From Mucilaginibacter endophyticus (lineage in GTDB: Bacteria > Bacteroidota > Bacteroidia > Sphingobacteriales > Sphingobacteriaceae), in the NCBI RefSeq assembly GCF_003351025.1, contig NZ_QPCG01000012.1, forward strand, positions 83,383 through 147,382: a stretch of 64,000 nucleotides of DNA, written 5' to 3'. Both the position numbers and the translations under genes were made by a program. The notes beneath the pieces are model-generated. The model did no database searches and was not told where the DNA came from. It saw only the letters and a program-made list of their open reading frames with translations. The number at the start of each line of letters is the position of its first letter. Positions within the stretch are counted from its first letter, which is position 1. Shown piece after piece: positions 44,418 to 53,499 of this stretch.

Positions 44418-45281
44418 ATGATACCATTAATACAGCAAAACAAATTTGATGAGCTCAAGTATGTTCTGCAAAATTCAGATAGCGGCTTAAAAATACACCA
44501 GGTCCTTTTGCAGGTTTTAAACGGCAACCATTTGGACGAAGCCGATTATGGCTTTGAGGCAAATATGTACCAGGAAGAATTTCTTGAAGGCATTAATTTG
44601 TATAAAGCATTAAACAAATCAGAAATCCCCAAAAAGCAGCTTCAGGAATATAAAATCGCGTTGACATTCCTGGTATTTAAAATGGGAGGATTTATCAAAC
44701 TTTTAGCTGATACAACTATGCAAAAAGGAGTATATCTTTCCCAGGCAAAGGGTGTATATAAAGTTGACGCATCTTTAAGAAGCGAGCTACAAGCGTTTAT
44801 TGACTTACTCAAAGAAACGGATGATGTGCAGGCAATTGCAAATGCCTCTGCCGCAAAAGCGCAAATCAGTTTATCCATAGGCGACCTGCTTAAAAAGCAT
44901 GAAATTGGGCAAGACATGCTACAATTTGCCGCTGGATATGAAAATGCGGGATTAAAAGATCAGGCGGCCCGTATTTACCAAAATATACTATCGGATTTTG
45001 AATGCGAATCTGTACAATTATCCAGCAATTTAATCCCCGAAATCACCCACGTTGATACACGTACCGATGAAGAAATAGAAATTTTTGAAACGGCTAAAAA
45101 CCGCTTTGAAACAATTACCGGCATCAGTCTGCCCCAAATAAAGCGGGTTAGACCGGGCACCGATGCTAACGCTCAAAAATTAGTTGAGAAGATAGATGAG
45201 CACGAAATACAGTTAAAAGAGCAAGAAGAAGAAAATCAACCTACTAATCTCTGGAGCAGGTTTAAAAGATTTTTCAATTAA
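44418..45281 (+). CDS. Hypothetical alpha-helical cytosolic protein
   Basis: A 287-residue protein with no signal peptide or membrane helix. It is predicted mostly helical. An N-terminal charged part is followed by a middle segment whose tail (AAGYENAGLKDQAARIYQNIL, about 175-195) looks like one TPR-like repeat. An acidic coiled-coil-like stretch (KLVEKIDEHEIQLKEQEEENQ) precedes a basic aromatic end, WSRFKRFFN. It has its own promoter and terminates before a repeat region. I do not recognise a family. Confidence 0.75.
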   Translation: MIPLIQQNKFDELKYVLQNSDSGLKIHQVLLQVLNGNHLDEADYGFEANMYQEEFLEGINLYKALNKSEIPKKQLQEYKIALTFLVFKMGGFIKLLADTTMQKGVYLSQAKGVYKVDASLRSELQAFIDLLKETDDVQAIANASAAKAQISLSIGDLLKKHEIGQDMLQFAAGYENAGLKDQAARIYQNILSDFECESVQLSSNLIPEITHVDTRTDEEIEIFETAKNRFETITGISLPQIKRVRPGTDANAQKLVEKIDEHEIQLKEQEEENQPTNLWSRFKRFFN

Positions 45282-45321
45282 TAATTTGAAGAGTCAATCC
45301 TTATAAATAATTGTCAAGCTT

Positions 45322-45435
45322 TGGCGCAAGTATTGAGCAGAGAAGTGTGCGATGGATGACTTGTGCTTACACAGGGCTTTCCGATACTCAGGCACAAGTG
45401 AGCCCTGCTCAATCAACCACACAACACTTGCGCCA
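45322..45435. repeat. Compound inverted-repeat element
   Basis: The outer arms TGGCGCAAGT and ACTTGCGCCA are inverted and perfect. Inside lie AGCAGAG/CTGCTC and CTTGTGC/GCACAAG arms. It ends beside a partial GCAATGACA terminus, resembling the TCATTGCGAG family. Noncoding, between convergent genes. Confidence 0.72.
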
Positions 45436-45476
45436 GAGAAGGGCTCTATCGCAATGACATTTTTTATTTAAGTTCC

Positions 45477-46229
45477 TCAATCATTCGTCCTCCTGTTCTT
45501 TAACCAGTACCATCCTAAATTAAAGGCGATAACAAAATGGTTAAAAACAGTGGGAATTAAGCCATAATTCCGTTTCATGATGTCAAAACGTTCCGTCAGG
45601 CTTTGCCGATGCTTTTTCTTCGACATGCCCCCTACCAGGTATTTAGCTACGTAGCGGTTAACGTTGACAATCTTTTTGGCCTTTTTTGCGGCACGGATTA
45701 TCCAGTCGATATCCGAACTTAATTGATAACGACGGTCGTAAGGTTCGGCCAGTGAATGCCTGATATAAATAGCCTGGTGACTAATGTTCATGCCATATTT
45801 AAAACCACGCCAGGTAAACTTAGCGGGGGCTTTATGCCGACGCTGGCCTAAACTATTTCCATCATCGTCAATCATTTCGGTTTCGCCATAGTAAATATCG
45901 GCATCATCTGCCGAAGCAAAAACCGCGGCTACAGTTTCAAGATCATAAAACTCATCTCCCGAGTTCATGAAGATCACGTAATCGCCGGTAGCCAAAGCAA
46001 GGCCTTTGTTCATGGCATCATAAATACCCTCATCCTTTTCGCTGACGAGCTTTGCTATTTGGCTTTTGTATTGATCAATTACCTGTAAAGTGCCATCGTT
46101 GGATAAACCGTCGACAATAACATATTCTATATTAGTATAAGTTTGATCAACTACCGACCGGATAGTACGCTCAATATCCCTAACGTTGTTATAAACAATG
46201 GTGATAACGCTTAACCGGGGATTAAACAT
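45477..46229 (-). CDS. Glycosyltransferase family 2 protein
   Basis: A roughly 250-residue GT-A enzyme. Its beginning MFNPRLSVITIVYNNVRDIERTI and the motifs VDGLSNDGT and NSGDEFYD (the DxD-like metal site) are typical of the WcaA-like GT2 family. I start at ATG 46229; an in-frame ATG at 46241 gives four extra residues. It overlaps the end of the upstream glycosyltransferase, so the pair is cotranscribed. Probably cell-surface glycan synthesis; acceptor unknown. Confidence 0.9.
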   Translation of the reverse strand: MFNPRLSVITIVYNNVRDIERTIRSVVDQTYTNIEYVIVDGLSNDGTLQVIDQYKSQIAKLVSEKDEGIYDAMNKGLALATGDYVIFMNSGDEFYDLETVAAVFASADDADIYYGETEMIDDDGNSLGQRRHKAPAKFTWRGFKYGMNISHQAIYIRHSLAEPYDRRYQLSSDIDWIIRAAKKAKKIVNVNRYVAKYLVGGMSKKKHRQSLTERFDIMKRNYGLIPTVFNHFVIAFNLGWYWLKNRRTND

Positions 46230-47505
46230 CGCAACCTCCATTATTCAATAATTGTTGATAAACTTCGACATGCTTTTTGGCGATCACTTCTTCCGAAAAG
46301 TTATCCATAATGGTTTGCCGGGCTTGCTGGTTCAGCTTGTCCTTGTCAGGATGTTTAATAATCCACTCCATCCCATCGGTAAAACTTTCTGACGAGCGAT
46401 AGGTAGCTAAGTAACCGCTGTATTGATGCTGCACCATGTCGGGGATGCCACCGGTAGTAAAAGCAATTACCGGGGTACCACAGCTCAAGCTTTCCATTAC
46501 AGTGTAAGGTAAATTATCCTCAAGCGAAGGAATCAAAAAGGCATCGGCCGCGGCATAATGCAAGGCCAGTTTTTCATCGTTATTGATGGTACCTAAAAAA
46601 CTGGTTTTAAAAGGAAAATCAGGCAGATTTTCTGTACCGCGGTTTCCAAACACCACCAATTCTACCTGATCTGTATCTGCACCTAAACGTTGCCTAAGCA
46701 GCTCCATACTTTCCAACAGGTATTGGGTACCTTTATGCAGATCCTTGCGCGATGGCATAAATCCGCTTAAAAAAATGAATTTATCAGTCGGTAACCCGGC
46801 TTGCAGTTTCGCCTGCTTTTTATCAATCGGCTTAAACACATCCGTTTCCAGCGTATTAGGAATATTACTAATAGCTCTCCCTTGCATTAAACTGCTTTTA
46901 TTTACAGAGGCTTGCATCCATAAACTTGGTGCTATAATGTTAAAGCCGAGTTGCCGGTAAGCCTCACTTTTTTGTTGCCAGATGCGGCGTGAAATATCAT
47001 TATCACCGGCATTGATCAGCAGCGGACAATTGCCGCATTGTTGCTGATAATGATCGCAGGTATAGCGCACATGGCATCCGCCGGTAAAGGCATTGCTGTC
47101 ATGAAAAGTCCACACTACAGGCTTTCCCAGCTTTTTGATTTCGGCTAAATGTTTAGGATCTAAAAAGCCATGATTGATCCAGTGCAGATGAATAACATCA
47201 GCATTTTTAACATCAGGATGTTTAATTACCGAACGGCCAAACCAGGTAAAAGAAAATGGCGTACGGCTATCGGGTTTTAGAAAGCGTTTAGCCAGTATCC
47301 GCTCCAGAATAATAGTGGCGGCGGTGTATGATTTTTGGATAATACTACGGTTAAAAGTCTTGATATCAGGATTATTTCCAAATTTATAATGTACTATAAT
47401 TTTAGAATCGATATTTTGGCTTAGTAATGCCCGGTTAAGGCGCATGCAGGCCCTGCCCGCGCCGCCATTACCGTCATACGTATTGAGGTGCACCACTTTT
47501 AACAT
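46222..47505 (-). CDS. Glycosyltransferase family 4 protein
   Basis: A 427-residue GT-B transferase. The N-terminal HLNTYDGNGGAGRACMRL forms the acceptor-side loop. A cysteine cluster CHVRYTCDHYQQQCGNCP near residues 136-153 may hold zinc. The C-terminal donor domain has the E-x7-E region in PSLEDNLPYTVMESLSCGTPVIAF. It overlaps the following GT2 gene. Together they look like a two-gene glycan-transfer pair; the nearby repeats suggest no recent mobile element. Confidence 0.9.
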   Translation of the reverse strand: MLKVVHLNTYDGNGGAGRACMRLNRALLSQNIDSKIIVHYKFGNNPDIKTFNRSIIQKSYTAATIILERILAKRFLKPDSRTPFSFTWFGRSVIKHPDVKNADVIHLHWINHGFLDPKHLAEIKKLGKPVVWTFHDSNAFTGGCHVRYTCDHYQQQCGNCPLLINAGDNDISRRIWQQKSEAYRQLGFNIIAPSLWMQASVNKSSLMQGRAISNIPNTLETDVFKPIDKKQAKLQAGLPTDKFIFLSGFMPSRKDLHKGTQYLLESMELLRQRLGADTDQVELVVFGNRGTENLPDFPFKTSFLGTINNDEKLALHYAAADAFLIPSLEDNLPYTVMESLSCGTPVIAFTTGGIPDMVQHQYSGYLATYRSSESFTDGMEWIIKHPDKDKLNQQARQTIMDNFSEEVIAKKHVEVYQQLLNNGGCDV

Positions 47506-47542
47506 GGCTCAAAAATACATTTATTCATAACACTTAAACCAC

Positions 47543-50500
47543 ATGAAGAAACTATACATCGTATTGTTTTCGGCAGTATTGTGTCAAACAAATCTTAAAG
47601 CACAAACCGCCGGAAACTATTTCACATCCAACCCAACCCTTACACCCGATGGCAAGACCGTAATTTTCACTTATGAGGGCGACCTATGGAAAGCCGATAT
47701 TAACAGCCCCGCTGCAACAAGGTTAACCGCCATGCAGGGCGATGAAAGCAATCCCCGTGTATCGCCCGACGGGCAATGGCTGGCCTTTTCGTCAAACCAG
47801 TTTGGCAACACCGACGTATATGTAATGCCCCTTGCCGGTGGCGACATTAAACAGATCACTTTTAATGATGCGGCCGACAATGTAGATTCATGGACCTGGG
47901 ATTCTAAATCTATCTATTTCAACTCTACCCGTTATAATGGCTTTAGCGAGTACAAGGTAGCTGCTACCGGCGGCACACCGGTGCGCTTGTTTGGCCATTA
48001 CTTCAATACCATACACGGGGTAGTTGAGCATCCGCAAACCGGCGAACTGTTTTTCAGCAATACCTGGGAAAGTATCTATTTTCCAACCCGCAAACATTAT
48101 AAAGGTGCTTATAACCCCGATATCCAATCGTACAATCCAAAAACCAAAGCTTATAAAAAATATACCGACTGGCAGGGTAAGGATTTCTGGACTACTATCG
48201 ATCAGAAAGGAAATATCTATTTTGTATCCGACGAGGGTAACGAAGAATATAACCTGTACACGTTTATCGATGGTAAAAAAACTGCTTTAACCCAGTTCCC
48301 TACATCTATTAAACGTCCACAGGTAAGTGCCGATGGCAGCAAGGTTGTTTTTGAAAAAGATTACCAGATTTTTGTTTACGATGTCGCTTCAAAACAAACA
48401 CAAAAGCTAAGCTTTAACCTGTTCCGTAACAACGTATTGCCTAAAGACCAATCATTTGAAACAGGCGGCAAAATTGGAGCGGCGGATTTATCGCCTGACG
48501 GTAAAAAACTTGCTTTTGTATCACGCGGCGAATTATTTGTGAGCGACGCTGAAGGCAAATTCATAAAAAAACTGGAGCGTAACACCAGCGAACGTGTTAC
48601 CGAAGTTGAATGGCTAAGCGACAATAAAACCTTAATTTTTGGTCAAACGCTGGGTGGCTTTCCAAACTGGTACACCATAGCTGCCGACGGTACGGGTGAC
48701 GAAAAACAGCTTACTACCGATAAAGGCAGCAACCGTATGCTCAGCATGAATAAGGACAGATCAAAAGCTATTTATTTGAGCGGCCGAAACGAGCTGAAGC
48801 TTTTAGACACAAAAACACTTACATCAAAAACTATTGTTACCGATGAGTTTTGGGGTTTTGAAAATCTCGCGCCGAGGTTTTCGCCCAATGGCGAGTATGT
48901 GGTTTATAACGCATACCGCAATTTTGAAATGGATGTTTTTGTTTACGAGATAAAAACCGGGAAGATCACCAACCTTACCAACAGCGGTGTTACTGAGGCG
49001 GCACCGTTTTGGTCGCCGGATGGTAAGTATATTTATTTTACTTCATCGCGTACGCAGCCGGAATATCCTTACGGCTCAAAAGATTCCCATATCTACCGGA
49101 TGCCTTTGCAAAAGTATGACGATCCGTTCAAGATGGATAAGTTCACAGCCTTGTTTAAAGAGGAGAAAAAAGACGACGATAAAAGTAAATCGAAGGATAA
49201 AGACAAAAAATCGTCTAACAAAAAGAAACCTTTATCTGAGCAGCCTACCCCAAAAGCACCGGATGATATTACCATAGATACCGAAGAGCCTATGAAACGC
49301 CTGGAACGCATCAGTCCGGAATTTGGACAGGCACAGGGTTCGTATGTGATTCAAAAAGGCGATAAGACGATGGTGTACTACGCATCCAACCACAGCGAAG
49401 GCAAAGCTGCACTTTACCGTACTACCCTCGAAAACTTCGAGCAACCTAAAACCGAAAAAGTTGGCGGCGGCGACTTTGGCAGTTTTGACATTTTTGGTAA
49501 CAGCGATAAATACTTTTTACTGGCCGGAGGTAATATTTATACATTAAATATTGATGCCAATAAAGTAGATAAGGTAGAGATCAACTACGCCTTCACCCGC
49601 AACATGGCCGGCGAATTTGCGCAGATGTTTGATGAAACCTGGGCAGGTTTAGATGAAAACTATTATGACGGCAATTTCCATGGAGCCGACTGGAAAAAGG
49701 TGCATGACACCTATAAAGCTTTTGTACCTTACATCAATAACCGCTCAGATCTGCGCCTGTTATTGAATGATATGCTTGGCGAACTCAACTCATCGCACCA
49801 GGGCTTTTATTCCAATGGCAGTGAGGAAAAGAAAACACTCTCCTACCGCACTATGGAAACCGGGATCATTTTTGACAATGATTCGCCATACAAAGTTAGC
49901 AGTATAGCCACCCGCAGTAATGCCGATAAAGCAGGTGTTGACGTAAAGCCAGGCGATATATTAAAAGCAGTTAATGGTGTTATCGTTGACGAAAAACAAG
50001 ACCGTAACTATTACTTCAGCAAGCCATCGCTCGATAAAGAAATTGAACTGACCTTTAACCGCGCCGGTAAAGAAATTAAGGTGAAGCTACACCCCGAATC
50101 AACCGGTGATCTGTCGGGTAACCTTTACGACGACTGGATCAAGACCAACGCCAAAACTGTAGCCGAAAAAAGCAAAAACCGCATAGCTTACTCCTACATG
50201 AAAAACATGGGTGATGGTGCATTGGAAGATTTCCTGGAAGATATGGTTGATGATGCTTATAACAAAGACGCCCTCATCCTTGACCTGAGGTATAATACCG
50301 GCGGTAACGTGCATGATAATGTGTTGAAATTTCTGTCGCAAAAACCATATTTGCAATGGGCGTATCGTGATGGTAAAAAAGCACAGCAATCAAATTTTGC
50401 TCCGGCAGCAAAACCAATTATCCTGCTTATGAATGAGCAAACCCTGAGCGACGGCGAAATGACCTCGCAAGGCTTTAAACAATTGGGCTTAGGTAAGATC

Positions 50501-50758
50501 ATTGGCACAGAGACCTATCGCTGGATCATTTTCACCAGCGGCAAAGGCCTGGTTGATGGCTCTTTTTATCGTATCCCGGCCTGGGGATGCTATACCCTTG
50601 ATGGTAAAGACATTGAAAAAAACGGTGTATCACCAGATATCTATGTAAAAACAGATTTTGCCGACAGGCTTGAAAATAAAGATCCGCAATTGGACAGGGC
50701 TATTGAGGAGATATTGAAGCAGTTGCCGCCCCCTACCCCCCTAAAGGGGGAAAAATAG
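47543..50758 (+). CDS. Tricorn-like S41 family peptidase
   Basis: A 1071-residue exported protease. A signal peptide ends near residue 20 (LKAQ). WD40/TolB-like beta-propeller repeats with LSPDGKKLAFVSRG-type motifs fill about 30-550. A Lys/Asp-rich linker (about 545-580) leads to the tricorn core, with a PDZ domain near 780-860 and the S41 catalytic Ser969 in LSDGEMTSQGF. Tricorn-type enzymes trim peptides. The last residues (LPPPTPLKGEK) are encoded by one arm of an intergenic palindrome. Confidence 0.92.
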   Translation: MKKLYIVLFSAVLCQTNLKAQTAGNYFTSNPTLTPDGKTVIFTYEGDLWKADINSPAATRLTAMQGDESNPRVSPDGQWLAFSSNQFGNTDVYVMPLAGGDIKQITFNDAADNVDSWTWDSKSIYFNSTRYNGFSEYKVAATGGTPVRLFGHYFNTIHGVVEHPQTGELFFSNTWESIYFPTRKHYKGAYNPDIQSYNPKTKAYKKYTDWQGKDFWTTIDQKGNIYFVSDEGNEEYNLYTFIDGKKTALTQFPTSIKRPQVSADGSKVVFEKDYQIFVYDVASKQTQKLSFNLFRNNVLPKDQSFETGGKIGAADLSPDGKKLAFVSRGELFVSDAEGKFIKKLERNTSERVTEVEWLSDNKTLIFGQTLGGFPNWYTIAADGTGDEKQLTTDKGSNRMLSMNKDRSKAIYLSGRNELKLLDTKTLTSKTIVTDEFWGFENLAPRFSPNGEYVVYNAYRNFEMDVFVYEIKTGKITNLTNSGVTEAAPFWSPDGKYIYFTSSRTQPEYPYGSKDSHIYRMPLQKYDDPFKMDKFTALFKEEKKDDDKSKSKDKDKKSSNKKKPLSEQPTPKAPDDITIDTEEPMKRLERISPEFGQAQGSYVIQKGDKTMVYYASNHSEGKAALYRTTLENFEQPKTEKVGGGDFGSFDIFGNSDKYFLLAGGNIYTLNIDANKVDKVEINYAFTRNMAGEFAQMFDETWAGLDENYYDGNFHGADWKKVHDTYKAFVPYINNRSDLRLLLNDMLGELNSSHQGFYSNGSEEKKTLSYRTMETGIIFDNDSPYKVSSIATRSNADKAGVDVKPGDILKAVNGVIVDEKQDRNYYFSKPSLDKEIELTFNRAGKEIKVKLHPESTGDLSGNLYDDWIKTNAKTVAEKSKNRIAYSYMKNMGDGALEDFLEDMVDDAYNKDALILDLRYNTGGNVHDNVLKFLSQKPYLQWAYRDGKKAQQSNFAPAAKPIILLMNEQTLSDGEMTSQGFKQLGLGKIIGTETYRWIIFTSGKGLVDGSFYRIPAWGCYTLDGKDIEKNGVSPDIYVKTDFADRLENKDPQLDRAIEEILKQLPPPTPLKGEK

Positions 50759-50842
50759 TGCAGAACTGTTTTGATTGTATATACTAATATCTAAATAAAG
50801 CCCTCATGCTCCCCCTTTAGGGGGCCGGGGGGCTTTATTTAG
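50728..50842. repeat. CCCCCTAAAGGGGG palindromic element overlapping the protease stop
   Basis: GCCCCCTACCCCCCTAAAGG (50728-50747, extending to 50751) and its near-perfect inverse at 50810-50833 flank the protease stop codon. A second hairpin, CTAAATAAAGCC/GGCTTTATTTAG (50791-50842), encloses the right copy and may terminate transcription. The element contributes the C-terminal codons of the protease. Confidence 0.8.
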
Positions 50843-50851
50843 AACATATCC

Positions 50852-50895
50852 AAATAACATTTGTATAAAGCACTAACCGCTTTCAAATGTTATTT
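50852..50895 (+). terminator. Long hairpin upstream of aconitase
   Basis: AAATAACATTTG (50852-50863) and CAAATGTTATTT (50884-50895) are a perfect 12-base inverted pair with an inner AAAGC/GCTTT stem, followed by TTTTG. It could terminate the protease transcript or act in the aconitase 5' region. Confidence 0.55.
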
Positions 50896-50975
50896 TTTGT
50901 AAATTCGCCGCTCTAAGGCCAGTTAATGGGCTTAACGTCAATTTCTTTTACTTTTCACCTAAAAATCAAATACAA

Positions 50976-53243
50976 ATGGCTTTTGATTTAGATATGATCA
51001 AAAAGGTTTACGACCGCTACAGCACCCGCGTTGAGGCTGCCCGTAAAGCGACCGGTAAACCCCTAACTTTAACCGAAAAGATTTTATATGCCCACCTTAG
51101 CGAAGGCGATGCTCAAAAAGCATTCGGTCGTGGAGTGGACTATGTTGATTTTGCACCAGACCGTGTAGCTATGCAGGATGCTACGGCGCAAATGGCCCTT
51201 TTGCAGTTTATGCAAGCTGGTCGCCCGCAGGTTGCCGTTCCGTCTACCGTACATTGCGATCACCTTATACAAGCTAAAATTGGCGCTGTTGAAGATTTAA
51301 GCACTGCTGTTGACGTTAACCGTGAAGTTTATGACTTCCTGGCTTCAGTATCTGATAAATATGGTATCGGTTTCTGGAAAGCCGGTGCAGGTATCATTCA
51401 CCAGGTAGTGTTAGAAAACTACGCTTTCCCTGGTGGTATGATGATCGGTACCGACTCACATACACCTAATGCAGGTGGTTTAGGTATGATTGCTATTGGT
51501 GTTGGTGGCGCTGATGCCTGCGACGTAATGGCTGGCTTACCTTGGGAGCTTAAATTCCCTAAATTGATCGGTGTTAAATTAACCGGTAAACTTTCTGGCT
51601 GGACTTCAGCAAAAGACGTGATCTTACGTGTTGCTGGTATCCTTACAGTAAAAGGTGGTACCGGTGCCATTGTTGAATACTTTGGTGAAGGCGCGCGTTC
51701 AATGTCTGCAACCGGTAAAGGTACTATCTGTAACATGGGTGCCGAAATCGGTGCTACTACCTCTATCTTTGGTTACGACGAAAAAGCTGCTGCTTACTTA
51801 AAAGGCACTAAACGTGCTGATATCGCTGAGTTAGCTGACGCTATCGCTGAACACTTAACCGGCGACGAAGAGGTTTACGCTAACCCTGAGCAATATTTCG
51901 ACCAGGTTATTGAAATTAACCTGAGCGAGCTTGAACCACATGTAAACGGTCCGTTCACTCCGGATTTGGCATGGCCTATCTCTAAATTTGCTACTGCTGT
52001 TAAAGAAAACGGCTGGCCTACCAAATTAGAGGTTGGTTTGATTGGTTCATGTACCAACTCATCATACGAAGACATCACCCGTTCAGCTTCTATCGCTAAA
52101 CAGGCTATCGATAAAAAATTAAAAACTCAGGCCGAGTTTACCATCACTCCAGGCTCTGAGCAAGTACGTTACACTGTTGACCGTGACGGTTACCTTGATA
52201 CATTTGCTCAAATGGGCGGTGTGGTATTGGCTAACGCCTGCGGACCATGTATCGGCCAGTGGGCTCGTCATACTGATGATCCTACTCGTAAAAACTCCAT
52301 CATCACTTCGTTTAACCGTAACTTCGCTAAACGTCAGGATGGCAACCCTAATACACATGCTTTCGTAGCTTCACCAGAAATTGTTACCGCTTTTGCTATC
52401 GCAGGTGATTTAACTTTCAACCCGCTTACCGATACGTTAACTAACGAAGCTGGCGAACAGGTTAAATTTGACGAGCCTCAGGGTATCGAATTACCGGTAA
52501 AAGGTTTCGCGGTTGAAGATGCAGGCTACCAGGCACCAGCCGAAGATGGCAGCAAAGTTGAAGTTATTGTTTCTCCAACTTCATCACGTTTACAATTGCT
52601 TGAGCCATTCAAAGCTTGGGAAGGTACCGACATTACAGGCTTGAAACTGTTGATCAAAGCTAAAGGTAAATGTACTACCGACCACATTTCAATGGCTGGT
52701 CCATGGTTGAAATTCCGTGGTCACCTGGATAACATTTCAAACAATATGTTGATTGGTGCTATCAACTACTTTAACCTTACTGCCGATAGCGTTAAAAACG
52801 AATTAACCGGCGAGTACGGTCCTGTTCCGGCTACTCAGCGTGCTTACAAAGCAGCAGGTATCGGTTCGATAGTAGTAGGCGACGAAAACTATGGCGAAGG
52901 TTCATCACGTGAGCACGCTGCTATGGAACCACGTCACCTTGGTGTGCGTGCCATATTGGTGAAATCATTTGCCCGTATCCATGAAACCAACCTTAAAAAA
53001 CAAGGTATGCTTGGTATCACTTTCGCTGATAACAACGATTATGATAAGATCCAGGAAGATGACACAATCGATATCACCGGCTTAACTACATTTGCCCCAG
53101 GCAAACAGTTAACTGTTGTATTACACCACAAAGATGGTTCAACCGAATCATTCCCTGTAAACCACACTTACAATGCTCAGCAAATTGAGTGGTTTAAAGC
53201 AGGCGGTGCATTAAACATCATCCGTAAACAAATGGCATCTTAA
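50976..53243 (+). CDS. acn: Aconitate hydratase, mitochondrial type
   Basis: A 755-residue TCA-cycle enzyme interconverting citrate and isocitrate. Iron-sulfur cluster cysteines are in GSCTNSS (one) and NACGPCIG (two). The N-terminal STVHCDHLIQA and the C-terminal swivel domain motif YGEGSSREHAAMEPRHLG match mitochondrial-type aconitases rather than AcnB. Codon use is strongly biased to a few codons, as expected for a highly expressed gene. Confidence 0.96.
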   Translation: MAFDLDMIKKVYDRYSTRVEAARKATGKPLTLTEKILYAHLSEGDAQKAFGRGVDYVDFAPDRVAMQDATAQMALLQFMQAGRPQVAVPSTVHCDHLIQAKIGAVEDLSTAVDVNREVYDFLASVSDKYGIGFWKAGAGIIHQVVLENYAFPGGMMIGTDSHTPNAGGLGMIAIGVGGADACDVMAGLPWELKFPKLIGVKLTGKLSGWTSAKDVILRVAGILTVKGGTGAIVEYFGEGARSMSATGKGTICNMGAEIGATTSIFGYDEKAAAYLKGTKRADIAELADAIAEHLTGDEEVYANPEQYFDQVIEINLSELEPHVNGPFTPDLAWPISKFATAVKENGWPTKLEVGLIGSCTNSSYEDITRSASIAKQAIDKKLKTQAEFTITPGSEQVRYTVDRDGYLDTFAQMGGVVLANACGPCIGQWARHTDDPTRKNSIITSFNRNFAKRQDGNPNTHAFVASPEIVTAFAIAGDLTFNPLTDTLTNEAGEQVKFDEPQGIELPVKGFAVEDAGYQAPAEDGSKVEVIVSPTSSRLQLLEPFKAWEGTDITGLKLLIKAKGKCTTDHISMAGPWLKFRGHLDNISNNMLIGAINYFNLTADSVKNELTGEYGPVPATQRAYKAAGIGSIVVGDENYGEGSSREHAAMEPRHLGVRAILVKSFARIHETNLKKQGMLGITFADNNDYDKIQEDDTIDITGLTTFAPGKQLTVVLHHKDGSTESFPVNHTYNAQQIEWFKAGGALNIIRKQMAS

Positions 53244-53282
53244 TTTCGGATATCGGAATTCTGATTTCGGATTCAATATTTG

Positions 53283-53311
53283 AAGCCTTCCCTATTGGGG
53301 AGGCTTTTTTT
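53283..53311 (+). terminator. Intrinsic terminator of aconitase
   Basis: AAGCCTTCCC and GGGGAGGCTT pair (one G-T wobble) around a TATT loop and run into TTTTTTT. Confidence 0.88.
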
Positions 53312-53324
53312 GTTGGATAAAAAT

Positions 53325-53433
53325 CGTTCGTGAGGACACGAACGATGGGGATGAAAGATAATATTTCCCGTTGGCCGTGTCCCCACGGCCAACTATATGT
53401 AATAAAAAAAGCGCCCGTGGGGACACGGACGCT
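53325..53433. repeat. Three tandem GTG-CAC hairpins
   Basis: CGTTCGTG/CACGAACG with loop AGGA, GTTGGCCGTG/CACGGCCAAC with loop TCCC, and GCGCCCGTG/CACGGACGC with loop GGGA follow each other between convergent genes. Shared GTG-TCCC-CAC cores show they are copies of one palindromic module in alternating orientation. Confidence 0.75.
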
Positions 53434-53499
53434 GGGAAAAATATGGTTGTTGATCTATGAACTATGATCCATGAACTAAATAATCCCTGAACCAAAAAA

